Assembly (NCBI RefSeq): GCF_022682495.2
Contig: NC_071398.1
Span: 97,863,705 to 97,927,704, forward strand
Direction: 5' to 3'
DNA: 64,000 bases
From: Desmodus rotundus
Lineage: Eukaryota; Chordata; Mammalia; Chiroptera; Phyllostomidae
Shown here one piece after another: positions 44,045 to 54,946 of the stretch. The translations under genes were made by a program, and so were the position numbers. The notes under the pieces are model-generated. The model ran no database searches. It was not told the origin of the DNA and saw only the letters and a list, made by a program, of their open reading frames with translations. How positions within the stretch are numbered: position 1 is the stretch's first letter; every line of letters starts with the position of its first letter.

Positions 44045-44480
44045 ATTTAAAAGATACATGTTAGTTGTATTTTTAAGTATTTTTTTTTGCAATTTAAACA
44101 AAGGAGAATACAAAATTTCCCACAAGCTTATCACCTAGAAATAAGGTATCTTACTCCTTTATGGTGTACTAGTACTTCCAACCTCTTTTTTGGAAATGTC
44201 CTTGTGTCTTTTACATAATTAAAGCTGTAGTGTATACACAGTCTTATGTCTTGCTTTTTCCCTTAAATACAATATTTTGAACATTTTCACATCATAAAAC
44301 ATTCTTTAGAAACTTGTGTATAGCATATCATCATATCAAAATTTGCTAAGTTATTTAAATCTCTCCCATTGTCGAACATTAAACTTGCTTTCATTATTTT
44401 ACTAATATGAGTAACAAAGATGAACATCCAACATAAATCTTTGCTGCACTTCTGATCATCTCTCAAAGGTATGTTTCTCT
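44045..44480 (-). mobile_element. Old LINE-1 3' UTR, antisense
   Basis: CATAATTAAAGCTGTAGTGT, TCTTATGTCTTGCTTTTTCC, TGAACATTTTCACATCATAA, CATTCTTTAGAAACTTG and TAAATCTCTCCCATTGTCGA give the familiar complement of an L1M 3' UTR in order, with strong decay. Confidence 0.65.
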
Positions 44481-45711
44481 AGAAATCTGATATTTCTGGG
44501 AAAAGGAAACTTGATGACTAAAGCTGAAGCCAAAAAGTGTATTTTCCTCTTATTTCCTTTATTTTCAGCCTGTGGGTTATAGGGCCATCATTTCTATATG
44601 GATTCAACTGTTTTGTTGTTGTTGTCTTAAAATAATGGGAATGGCGTCAGTGACCGTCCAGCTTCTAGAAGATTCTTCTAGCTCAGCTGTCTCATTCCAA
44701 CTGGTCATAATGTCAAACCCTCACCTCTATTCACTACACCTAAAATGTTCCCAGAGGACGGGGCTGCTTTCAGGACAAACACCTCTCTGATCCTCAAGCT
44801 TCCCCCAACTACCCCGCTGCATCCTGCTTGGATGCTGAGGCCGCATCCTGGAATGCAGGCTCTTGTGCATCAGATCTCAGATTTGAACCCAGGTTGGTTC
44901 ACCTGCTTGTGATGGAAATCCAGAGGTGTGGCTCCCCAGAGCCTCCACAACCACACTGCCATCTAATCTCGCCCAGTGTGAGACTCACGCCTACGTCACG
45001 TTCACATCCAAGTGGAAATAAAAATCACCCTGAACCATGTCCAGAGAGCCAGTGACAGGAAAAACCATGGAGCTGGCTGAAATTTATGAACTATCACTCT
45101 TGAAAATGAAACCAAATGGAAGCAGAGCTGCTGTGCACTCGAAGCCCATGTGAAGTGGAGGGAGCTTTACTGAATTGAGTTTGAAGTTCTGTTTCAATGC
45201 TGTGACTTTAAGAAAGTGGTTTTGCCTTCTTGGGCCTCCTTCTGCCCCACAGAAAACAGAAATCCCTATTCCCCACTCCCACGTTATCACAGTGTAATCT
45301 GTGGAAACATAAAAATTAGTACTCAGTGTTTTGTATTCCTCAGAGAAAAAGGGGTTAACAAATGGCCATTTTCCCTAAAGCTAGAACTGAGGGAAGTCTG
45401 GTGTTGCATTTGGCACTGCTGCCTAAATACATGACAATAATTTGTTGGCATAGAAGCTTCTTGATGACATGAGGTGTGTCGAGAAGTACCATCTCCTTTT
45501 AGATGTATCCAGCTAGTGTGCATCAACCCCCACCCCCACCCCCCGCCCCCCACTGCTCCGAAGACTGGCTTTACTTCCACATTCTGCAGTTTCTACTTTT
45601 GTGCTAGTTCCTCTGCCAGGGCTACACAGTGTGGTATCTCATCATTATTGATGTCACAGACATTGGTTATTCATTCTAATAAAGGGAGACATCTTTGTCT
45701 CCCAGCTGAAG
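44481..45711. other. Unassigned stretch
   Basis: No gene or repeat recognised except the C-rich low-complexity tract at 45523-45554. Short frames on both strands only. Confidence 0.5.
45523..45554. repeat. C-rich low-complexity tract
   Basis: Runs of four to six C separated by single A or G. On the minus strand this is a G-quadruplex-prone sequence. Confidence 0.85.
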
Positions 45712-45905
45712 CTTGTGTAATTACTATAACTAGCATTTATTAAGGTCTTTCAGCACGCAGTGAAATGTGCTAAGAGCTTTACAGACATTACAACCTATAG
45801 TTCTCACGACCACCTCTTTGAAAAAGGGCACAATTCTGCTTCTAGGTTTACAGATGAAGAAACTGAGGCCTAAAAGGGTAAGAAATAGGCTAGAGCTGAG
45901 ACTAC
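45712..45905 (-). repeat. MIR SINE, antisense
   Basis: ACTAGCATTTATTAAGGTCT, GTGCTAAGAGCTTTACAGAC, CCTATAGTTCTCACGACCAC, TTTACAGATGAAGAAACTGA and GGCCTAAAAGGGTAAG follow the MIR complement in order. Confidence 0.9.
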
Positions 45906-47364
45906 ACTAACCCAGTAGGACCTTAGACTTTGCTTTTTAGCGTATTCACAATCATAACCTCCTGGAAGAACCACGTCAGTGTGTAGCTTTTTACAGCCCA
46001 ACTTGCCTAAGAATTAAAAAGTATGGTAATTTTTAATGACAGAGCTATTCAATTCTAGGCTGTTATTATCTTCCTTTTCTGGGGTGGGGGCAAGCGGGAA
46101 TTAAACTAGGTTTCTTTGGGCTTGACAGCATGTGCTTTGGCTTGTACAGCGCTGCACATTCGCTGTGGAAATTACCCAGGGAGTGCGTCTATTAACCCAG
46201 ACATGCTGTTCGCACTGGAGCCAGGGTTTGGAACTGTAACTCTCTTTTCATGTTTCAGAACTGGTCTCTCTTTCTGTGGATTTTTTTTTCATTCACTAGA
46301 AATGTGTTCTTTTACATTCCTCAGACCTGAAGAACAAACTCTGCCAGGTGAATTTAATTTATGACTTTGCTGACCACATCACTATGTCTTCCCTCCCTTT
46401 TGTTTTTAAAGGGGTAGCATTTCTGTTGAAATCTTGGTGTGATGAGTCTTTATAGAAAAATAATCTGTAGTTTAATGGGGCTTTAAGAAATGTCCTTAAA
46501 AAAGAAACTAGTTGGTGTGAAAATAAATCCCAAAATATCTATGTCTATGATTCATGTGACTCAAGATATTTTTCTTTGCTTAGATGTTGAGGCCAAAATG
46601 ATTTATATCCCAATTAAAATTATTACATTATTGTAGAAGTTTGAAAGTATTTGTTGTCTTATAGATGCCATCAAAATAACTCATCTCTGTAGCGCTTCGG
46701 GGTGATAGTTCATGGGCAGGCACCCAGAATGTGTGCAAGTCAACTTTCTGATGCGTCCGTGGGAGACTAAGAGTCCTCAGGACACTTCCAGATACTAGTG
46801 AAGACCTGAGCCTAAGCAGATAGCCACTCCGCCTGCCCGAGGACATGGACGGAAGGGGCCCTGGGGGCAAGGACAAGCCAGGTGAGCACGAGAGGTCTGA
46901 AATTCCATGCTAAAAAGCAAGAAGAGAGTCTTTTTAACCTCAAATTATTAGCACCATTAGTACTTTTTTCTTTTCATTCCTTTGAAAAAATGTGTACTTG
47001 AGCAACTTGCTTTGACCATCCACCCATGTGTTTATTGCATTCATAGATATTTGCTGCCCCCAGGAGAGTGGTCCTCAAAAGCCAGTGTCCACGGGACTTA
47101 CCTGAGCAGGTGGTCCAAATCCAGAAATCCTGGGCTGCTGCCAGAGATCGTGACCAATGAGTGTGGGGAGGTTCCCAGGAATCTTCCTTTCAACAAGCTT
47201 TTGGGACATTCTAATGCAGGCAGCCCTTTGAATTCACTTCAAGAAGCAGTTTTGTAAAGTACCGGGCATAGGATGAGGCCATAAACAGGGGTACAAAGAT
47301 GGAAAAGGCCTATTTTATTCCTCAGGAAATACCAAATTAAAAAGGAACATTGATTTTAACATTA
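45906..47364. other. Unassigned stretch
   Basis: No gene or repeat recognised. Frames of 82-91 codons show no domain. Confidence 0.5.
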
Positions 47365-47565
47365 AGTATAAGCAATAATAATAATCATAGCTATTATATT
47401 CCAGGCATCAGGCTGATTATGTTTATATATCAGTTCTACAAACCCTCGCAATATTATCACTCCCATTTTACAGTTGTAGAGACTGAGGTTCCTAAAGATT
47501 AAGTAACACGTCAAGGGCAGGAGCCGAGGCCTGTCTCACTGCACAGCCCAGCCCTTATTTCCTGT
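47365..47565 (-). repeat. MIR SINE, antisense
   Basis: ATCATAGCTATTATATTCCA, GGCATCAGGCTGATTATG, ATCACTCCCATTTTACAGTT, GTAGAGACTGAGGTTCC and AGATTAAGTAACACGTCAAG match the MIR complement in order. Confidence 0.85.
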
Positions 47566-47664
47566 GCGTGCTCTCCTACAATCCCTGCATCAGTCACAGT
47601 ATGAGGCAATGCATGTTAAGCGTGAGAATGACACCCCCCAATTGGTCTCACAGGTATGATCGAG

Positions 47665-47990
47665 GAAGAACTTACATTTGCTTAGTGCTTACTGTATGCC
47701 ACAATGTATATATTTTTAAATGTGATCTTTACCACCCAGTGAGGCATTAAAGTATCATTCCATCTTACCTTGAGTTTCCTCACGTGTAAAAAAGGCATAG
47801 TAAAAGGCCTTGTCCCACAGGGTTCTTAAGACGATTGAATAAAACAGATACTGTGGAGTATCTAAGTTGGCAGTGAGTGCTTACTAAATGTTAGCAGTTT
47901 ATAGTTGAGAAATCCGAGGCTCCAGGAAGTTAGGGAGCTTGATCAAGGTTACCCACTAGCAGGATTTGGGAGTCAAACCCTTATCACAGC
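47665..47990 (-). repeat. MIR SINE, antisense, split by another MIR
   Basis: The left piece (47665-47765) has TTACATTTGCTTAGTGCTTA, CTGTATGCCACAATG and TTTACCACCCAGTGAGGC. The right piece (47897-47990) resumes with GAGAAATCCGAGGCTCCAGG, CTTGATCAAGGTTACCCACT and AGCAGGATTTGGGAGTC. The two halves join in register as one antisense MIR. Confidence 0.75.
47766..47896 (+). repeat. MIR SINE nested inside the MIR above, sense
   Basis: TTGAGTTTCCTCACGTGTAA, CACAGGGTTCTTAAGACGAT, TTGAATAAAACAGATACTG and GTGAGTGCTTACTAAATGTT follow MIR core to tail in sense, opposite to the host copy. Confidence 0.75.
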
Positions 47991-48924
47991 CTCAGGGAGA
48001 GGAGAATGTCCTTTTAGCTCTGATGACCGGGGACAGCACTCAAGCAGGCCTTGCAGGAGGGGGAGAGTTTCAAGGGCAGGATTGATGGGATGGAGCTCCA
48101 GTTTTTGCCCGAGTTGTTTAACCTCACTGAAATTGTATCTATAATTTAACAAAACTGAAATCTCTCAAGACCTCAGCCCTCAGAACTCCTGCCAAAACAA
48201 ATTCTAGGCAGGTTCAAGAAAAGTGTTCCTGGATTCCTTCAAGATAGTCATGTGAAATGGGCAGAGAAAGCTCGGGTGTTTAGAGTAGAAATGAAGTCTG
48301 GCCCATGAGGTTGCAGCAGCAGACGGAACAGGGTGTCCTAGAGGCAGGCCACAGACACCCTCGTGAGCTGGTGTTAACATGGGCCCGTGAAGGCTGCGGC
48401 CCAGGGAGCACGGCCCTACTCCATGGGGTGGAGGGGGTGGATTTCTGCTGCCGCAAACCTTTTTGGAGGAAATTCATACCCTGAAAATGTAGATTCTGTA
48501 CTCTTGGAGTTTCACCACTGAGTTCAAATCTCTTATCAATGAATTGTTCCTTCAGTGCCAGTCCATCATGGGAGAAAGTCAGGGCCCACAGGAGCCCAAG
48601 TTTCTCCACCAGTAAAATCAGGGGCCAAAGGTGTGGAAAGGGCTCCCCCAAACTCACACAGCTGGAAGCAGAGGCAGGGCTGGAGGCTGAGCATGGCTCC
48701 CTGGCCAGCGTCCCTCCCCAGCCACGCTCTGTTAGCCCCTAGGTTTCTGCAGAGGGGTGGCAGGCAGAGAGCACCTCCACAGTCCTGCCCCCATGGAGGC
48801 CCAAGAAGAAAAAGGGCTTTAGGAAGTTCCCTTTTCTGTCTTCTTAGAAATCCCATTACATTCTATATGTCTCTTTTATTCTTTCATCAATTCAATAGCT
48901 CTTTAATTTAACCAGTTTTTTCAT
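47991..48924. other. Unassigned stretch
   Basis: No gene or repeat confidently recognised. Over 48280-48911 there are frames of 125 (minus), 118 (plus), 96 (minus) and 67 (plus) codons on the same GC-rich bases, a pattern of low stop density rather than coding. Confidence 0.5.
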
Positions 48925-49450
48925 GTATTCATTCAATATTTACAAAGCACCTATCATGCGCCAGACACTGCCCTGGTCACTGTGGAGACAGCAGTGAAGA
49001 AGGGAGATGACAACCCCCACGCACACTGGGCTTACCTTTGAGGGGGTGCAATGGGGCAGTCTATCAACAAGACACATTTGTTGAAAATATGGTACATGGG
49101 AAACAAGTGCTCAGGAGAAAATAAGGAGGAAGAGAGGAAGTTGACAAGGGGGGTGTCTCACCGAGAAGCGGACGTTTGGGCAGAGGTCACACGGGGGTCT
49201 AGGGAAGTGTCTCTCAGGCAAAGGCAGCAGCAGAGCGAGGCCTGAGGGGGAGTGTGCCTGGCATGTTGGAAGGACAAAGGGGCACATGGCCAAGAGGGGG
49301 TTATGGCTTTTCTCAGAGTCAGAAGGAATGACGCTGGAGAGTTTTGAGCAGAACACCTGATGTGCTTTAGGTTTGAACAGGTCACTTTGATCATTGTGTG
49401 GAGACAAGACCACAGGGGGCAGGGGTGGTCGGTGACCGCCAGAGTTACCG
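48925..49450 (-). mobile_element. L2 (LINE-2), antisense
   Basis: GTATTCATTCAATATTTACA, AAGCACCTATCATGCGCCAG, ACACTGCCCTGGTCACTGTG, GAGACAGCAGTGAAGAAGG, then the long purine-rich middle and GTTTGAACAGGTCACTTTGA at right follow the L2 complement from 3' end inward. Confidence 0.8.
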
Positions 49451-50514
49451 AATGGACTGTAGCTAGCTGGTAATTACTAGTATTTCTGAGGTCTCCTCAG
49501 TGTTAGTGATTGTTCTGTAACCTCACTTTCTGTGCTCTATAATTTTTCTCCCTTGGTATCCCACACAAGAAGCACACCCTAATTCTGAGCAGGGACAGCT
49601 CTGGCCCAAAGAACCTCAGGCAAAACTGAGTTGACGGACTGGCAAATGCCTCACCCTGGTTCTCTAACACCCCTCATCCCCTCCTCGTGTGTCTTTCTGT
49701 GCTTCGGAGGCTGGGAATATGGAAACTAGAATGATATTTTCCAGACCTCCATAGAGCCACGGTTTCCAAGACTTGGAGGCAGAAGTGAGAAAGGGGAGGT
49801 GGTGAGCAAGTAGAGAAAAATGGAATCTTCTAAAAAGCATGGTGGGGGGAGCATGGGTCCTTTGGGGTGAGCAGTAAGACAATGGCAGAGAAGCTTGTCC
49901 CCAGACTGTTATTTCTCTTGGACACACTGTACTTGGCTAATACCCTCAAGCTTGGATCCTTGGCTGTTCCAGAAACCCTGTAAGTTTCTAATGCCTTGTA
50001 ATGAATCCTATCTAATTGCGAGCCAAGATGGCTACAGAAGGTCCAGCCATCAGATCTTAGTTTTGGGCCTCAGGAAGGAAGAGGAAGCAACAGGGATTTC
50101 ATCAGTTCTGCCCCAATTCTAAGAAGACTTCCTAAAAATCCCTCATAAAAATTTTTACTTCCCTCATTAGACTATGTTAAAACATCATCATGACCACACT
50201 TAGTGTCACAGAAGGCTGGGAAGTTCAGCTGGACACATTTCCATCCCAATAACAAAGGATTCGTGTTCGTGAAGAAAAAGAGGAGAATGGATATTGGGTA
50301 GTTAGCTTGAAGTCCCTGCCACAAAGAGTATGTATTAAAAAGTTCCCGATGCATATTGTTAAATGACTTTTCAGAAATCTTTACACTCTCATCATCACAG
50401 AAAATGAGAAATATAACATGAGATAAGATTAAAGGTACATGTTCAAGTGTTTAACTGTAGCCATAAAATTGTTTCTTAGTATCAATAAAATTGTTTAATG
50501 ATAACTGGAGAGCC
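49451..50514. other. Unassigned stretch
   Basis: Nothing recognised. Confidence 0.5.
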
Positions 50515-50625
50515 TAAAATATGTCAGGCTCTGTTGTAGAAACTAGGAAGAAAGCACTGGACAAAATCTGCCAAAGTTCTTGCTCTCAAGATGACCTGGT
50601 TGCAAAATGTGTCACAGAAGGGACT
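50515..50625 (-). mobile_element. Possible L2 3' fragment, antisense
   Basis: ATGTCAGGCTCTGTTGTAGA, AGCACTGGACAAAATCTGCC and AAAGTTCTTGCTCTCAAGAT resemble the L2 complement after its terminal repeat. Short and diverged. Confidence 0.5.
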
Positions 50626-50799
50626 GTGTTTCCTTTTATATGTGTTATCTTTTATCTTTTTCTAGGGTTGGCCCATTCAATAGGGATGATTGTTGACAAA
50701 AAGTCGTGATTTGGGTTTTAGAATGATTGACCCGGAGCGTTTCCTTTGACACAGACCATCTGAATGTAGAATCTGTAGTCCATAGAGGGCAGAGAGCGT

Positions 50800-51730
50800 T
50801 GCTAGTATACGTTAGGACAGAGCAGAGTGCCCATCTCAGTGTTCTCCAAGGTGCGCGTGTGTTTGGGATTGGGGAAAGAAGGAGTCACAGTGAAACCTTC
50901 TCATCTAAGCAAGTGATCCAGTGACTGAGGTACAAGAAGGTAAAAGCATGGGAGCGGGGGGCGCACGAAGAGGAGGGGGCAGCGTGTCAGAGAGCAAGAA
51001 GATAAGAGTGCTTGGAGGGAGCTGTGAGCAGTGGTGACGGAGGGGCAGTGTGAGGGTAGGGGTGGCAGGAGATGAATCGTGGTAGCGAGTGGGCTCCCTC
51101 ATGATGCTGCATTAAAAAAGTTGCGACTTCATCCTGTTGGTAATGAAAATCATTAAAAACTGTGGAGCATGCCCTGGCTGATGTGGCTCAGTTGGTTGGA
51201 ACGTGGTCCTGTAGCCAAAGGGTTGCAGGTTCGATTTCCAGTCAGGGCACATACCTGGGTTGCAGGTTTGATCCTCAGTCTGGGCACGTAGGGGAGGCAA
51301 CTGATTGATGTTTCTCACATCGATGTTTCCCTCTCTCCCTTCCTTTCTGTCTAAAAGCAATGAAAAAATGTCCTTGGGTGAGGGTTAAAAAAAACCCCAA
51401 AAACTCGAAACTGTGGAGCAGGGACACGATTTCATTAAAGCAAGTAAAAGAGTAGAGGCAACGCTATTACCACGTGCCTGGCACCTCGTAAGCACGTTAA
51501 ATTGTCAACCATAGTGATGAATATTATTTGTCAATTACAAGCATCACTCTGGCAGCAGCGTGGAGGATGGGCAGAGGGGAACAAGATTACTGAAGACGAT
51601 GTGGACAGTTGGCAATGGCTGCGAAGAGAAGGTAGAGACAAGGGATATTCAGGCAGAGAACAATAGGACTTATGGGGAGATAAGGTAGAAAGAAGAATCT
51701 GGATTCCAACATGGATGTCTGGGTGCATGT
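50800..51730 (-). mobile_element. L2 (LINE-2) ORF region, antisense, split by a Ves SINE
   Basis: Typical L2-complement words flank the SINE: TGCGACTTCATCCTGTTGGT before it, then GGGACACGATTTCATTAAAG, AGCATCACTCTGGCAGCAGC, GTGGAGGATGGGCAGAGGGG and AAGAGAAGGTAGAGACAAGG after it. The frames of 79-82 codons here are shadows of decayed L2. Confidence 0.75.
51170..51407 (+). mobile_element. Ves SINE, full-length, sense, with target-site duplication
   Basis: The head GCCCTGGCTGATGTGGCTC and A box GGCTCAGTTGG are followed by a B box (GGTTCGATTTCC) and a second B-box-like copy (GGTTTGATCCTC). The tail is CT-rich, then A-rich. A perfect 13-bp duplication, AAACTGTGGAGCA, flanks it at 51157-51169 and 51408-51420. 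The family is a pol III-transcribed tRNA-derived SINE of bats. This is the best-preserved copy here and the strongest taxonomic marker. Confidence 0.97.
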
Positions 51731-52744
51731 GGGACCATTCACTGATAAGCACCATGTGGGCAAGGGAATAATACATTTGCCAGGGAAGAGGAAGTGTCTT
51801 GTGGACATCAGATCATCTTGTCTCAATCTTCTATTTTAACCTAAAACACTGATGTCATGCTTTTTCAAGGGACCTGCGGGACTCAGTATTTCTATTGCCA
51901 CACTATGAGGAGCCAGTCACTGGTCACCGCAGTCTTTTCTTAAAACTAAGCATTATTTCTTACTGTCTTTGAAACCTCTCAGAGCATGGACTAGAGGAAG
52001 AAGGACATTGGCTTGGGTTCCTTTCAAAGCTGGTTGTCATGTGAGGTTTATGATTTCATGTCTCCTCTGCTGTTGTCAGGGGGAGCAGGTGACAGCATAG
52101 AACAGCAGGGCAGGTTCTTCCCCGTCTCAGTGGTGGAGAGCAAGCTGACCTTAAGGAGTTCCCGTGCCCACCTGAACCTTCCAAGGAAAAGATGAGGAGG
52201 GAGCCAAGGGCTCAAGGACAGCCTGCCTGTGTGACTAACTCACAGGGAAGTTGTCTAACTGGAGCAGCTCCTTTGAGGAATCAGATCCTGGTCCTACGCC
52301 TCCCTCGCTAAAATAGAATTTACCCATATGCAAACTACATATTTTGTAAAAGCAGGGAGGATTTAGAAATTAAATGCACATTATTAAAATCTGTGTTACT
52401 TGCAGCCCTTTTATTTTTAGGCCCAGCATAATTGCTTTCAGACCCCAAGCTTGCTGAGTTGATGATTTTGGTCGGCTCTGCAACATGACCTGTTCTTTGA
52501 GACTCAACTCCAGGCCCAGGGGTAACAGTGCCTTACTTCCACTAGCACCCGACAGGGTCGAAAGTGGAGCCTACGCTGAAGAGAAGGGGAACAAGTGTCT
52601 TGGTACCTGCCTGATTCTGTCCCTACTCACCCAGGATACTTGATTATGTTAAACCCAATCCAATCCCCTGTTCCTACTCAATACTCTGGGAACAGCTTTT
52701 AGTGTCCTTTAGAAATATCAGTGTGCTCTACAGTGTGGTGAGCC
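51731..52744. other. Unassigned stretch, candidate conserved block at right
   Basis: No gene or repeat. 52310-52480 is AT-rich and repeat-free, with words such as AGAAATTAAATGCACATTAT, and could be conserved non-coding DNA. Untested. Confidence 0.4.
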
Positions 52745-52930
52745 GGATTTGGATTGGACTCTCATTCCACCCCATGGGAGCTCCAGGTTAGCTTGATCCT
52801 TCTGAGCCTTCAGTATCCTCCTGTGTAAACCGGGGCTCATACAGGACCTATCTCATAGGGTTGTCGAAAGATTGAGTGACACAACACGATGCATATAAAA
52901 GTCACAATGCACTACCTGGTATTCTTTCAC
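52745..52930 (+). repeat. MIR SINE, sense
   Basis: GGTTAGCTTGATCCTTCTGA, GCCTTCAGTATCCTCCTGTG, TAAACCGGGGCTCATACAGG, ACCTATCTCATAGGGTTGTC and AAAGATTGAGTGACACAACA follow the MIR order in sense. Confidence 0.88.
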
Positions 52931-54079
52931 TGGTAGAGCAAGCTGTGAATAGGACAGACGGTGAGATAGCTGGATAGAGCAAAGTGCCTCCAGGCCAGGC
53001 TATGCAAGTTTCCAATAATAAATGACTGACTTAACTAAAGACTTTTAATCGGAGCCGATATTCTAAACAAAGCAATGACTTCAGACCTCTACAGTCTTTC
53101 TGCAAGGGGAGAAACAAGACATAATTATTTTACAGCCGTTCCCACTATTTATTTTTAAAATAATTAAAAGCTGATGTTTTCAGTAGGCAAATTTATTTAT
53201 TTTGGGATCTTGTCTTCAGCAGTGATAATGAAAGCTGAAAAAACAACAAAACAATGACCATTGACTCTTATCGTTCCAGGACCGCTCCTGCCCATGGGTT
53301 AGTTCTTCCTTATTCCCCAAAGATTTTACCTATAAAAACTTTAGGACTTAACACAGGAGATTCAGTTACCTTTTTTATTATTCACTTATCTTATGTTCTC
53401 ATGTTATTATACTGGAAGAATTTTAACCACCCAAAACACCATCTAAAACCATGTAACTGTAATTTGCAAGAAAACTCCTGACAGGTCCCTTTGGGCCAGT
53501 TTGATATAAGCTTAGTAACAGAATGCATTTTAAATGAGTCTATTTTCCTGGCAAAGATTCTTCATTTGCTCCATGTTTATATAAGAATGTGTTTGCTCTC
53601 CCCTGGGGACCAGACTTCATCCCCCATTTTTCCTCTGGGGTGTAGCTCTATAATGGCCCAGTGGTTTTGATGTCTTCTCCAACTCCTTGCTCCTGGAACA
53701 CATGACCTGGAGAGACTGAGGCAAGGACAAAGGCCAGAGAAGGCCACCTTGAGAGTACTGGTGTTTTCAGTGGTAAGCCTGTAAGGAGTTAGGAGCAGCA
53801 GAACCCAGAACGCTTAGCAAACCTGGGAAGAGATAGAAATTAAATACCTCGTCTGATGAGCAAATGATGTTTTAAGATGGCCAGAGCATTTCATGTGCAA
53901 GAAAGACTGCAGTGTCTTCCTTTCCCAGTTCATCTTTTACTCTGCCACTAGATTGGCTCTTCTAAGAGACAGCCATGATTGGGTCAGAGCTCTAAAACCC
54001 TTTAGACTTTGTAAAGAAGGCATTAGCCTAGCACACGAGCCCTTAATGTTGAGCCTTCCCAGCCTCATCTACCATGGTT
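52931..54079. other. Unassigned stretch, candidate conserved block at left
   Basis: No gene or repeat recognised. 53010-53250 is AT-rich with many homeobox-like words (TAATTATTTTACAG, AATAATTAAAAGCTGATG). This is a possible enhancer-like block, not shown. Confidence 0.4.
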
Positions 54080-54890
54080 GCCCCTCATACCCTGTACTCC
54101 TGCCACACTGAACTTCTCCCCAGATTCCCCACAATTTGCTCTATCCCATGTCTCTGCCTTGGCTGCTTCCTTTGCTTGGCGAAATTCCGCCCATTTGTCA
54201 AAGCCTGGCTTAAATACAGTTTCCAAATGGAAGGCTTCTTCTTTAAAAAAGAAAAAATTATTGATTATGCTATTACAGTTGTCCCATTCCCCCCTTTATT
54301 CCCCTCTGCCCTGCACCCCCATCTGCATTTACCCCCGCTTAGTTCATGTCCATGGGTCATACATATAAGATCTTTGGCTTCTCCATTTCCTATGCTATTC
54401 TTAACCTCCCCCTGTCTATTTTTGTACCTACCATTTATGCTTCTTATTCCCTGTAACTTTTCCCCCATTCTCTCCTCTCCCTTTCCCTGCTGATAACCTT
54501 CAATGTGGTCTCCATTTCTGTGTTCTGTTCCTGTTCTAGTTGTTTGCTTAGTTTTTGTTTTTGTTTTTTACGTTGGGTTGTCAATGGTTGTGAGTTTGTT
54601 GTCATTTTACTATTCATATTTTTGATCATCTTCTTTTCCTGAGATAAGTTCCTGTAACATTTCATATAATAAGGGCTTGGTGATGATGAACTCCTTTAAC
54701 TTGACCTTATCTGGGAAGCACTTTATAAGTGGAAGGCTTCTGAATGCTTAAAGCTGACATAGTTACGTTCTCCTGTGTTTCCGTGCACTTTGTAACAGGT
54801 CTCTATGTAGCACTGTATGCACTCACATGTAATTATTTTTCGGTACATCCCTTTCCTCTGTGGACACCAGGAAGGAGTATATCTTCTGAG
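54080..54890 (+). mobile_element. L2 3' region, sense, split by a LINE-1
   Basis: The left half has TCTGCCTTGGCTGCTTCCTT, AAATTCCGCCCATTTGTCAA and GCCTGGCTTAAATACAGTTT. The right half has GTGCACTTTGTAACAGGTCT and CACTCACATGTAATTATTTT. They join in register once the LINE-1 at 54240-54726 and its target duplication are set aside. Confidence 0.7.
54225..54741 (-). mobile_element. LINE-1 3' end, antisense, with 15-bp target duplication
   Basis: AAATGGAAGGCTTCT (54225-54239) and AAGTGGAAGGCTTCT (54727-54741) are target duplications with one mismatch. The insert 54240-54726 starts with the complement of an A-rich tail and continues with the LINE-1 3' UTR complement: CCCTGCTGATAACCTTCAAT, TTCTGTTCCTGTTCTAGTTG, TAATAAGGGCTTGGTGATGA and CTTGACCTTATCTGGGAAGC. 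It is 5' truncated and of a lineage different from the G-rich 3' UTR at 16.8 kb. Confidence 0.92.
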
Positions 54891-54946
54891 AAGAACTACA
54901 TATGATTAATTGGGCATAAAAATCCTAACCAGAAGCCATTGGTAAC

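Noticed and set aside
48280..48911. GC-rich segment with four overlapping frames
   Set aside because: Low stop density from base composition explains it. No motif or CpG island.
51170..51360. tRNA gene suggested by A- and B-box motifs
   Set aside because: Both boxes belong to a tRNA-derived SINE with an A-rich tail and target duplication. No cloverleaf with acceptor stem could be drawn.
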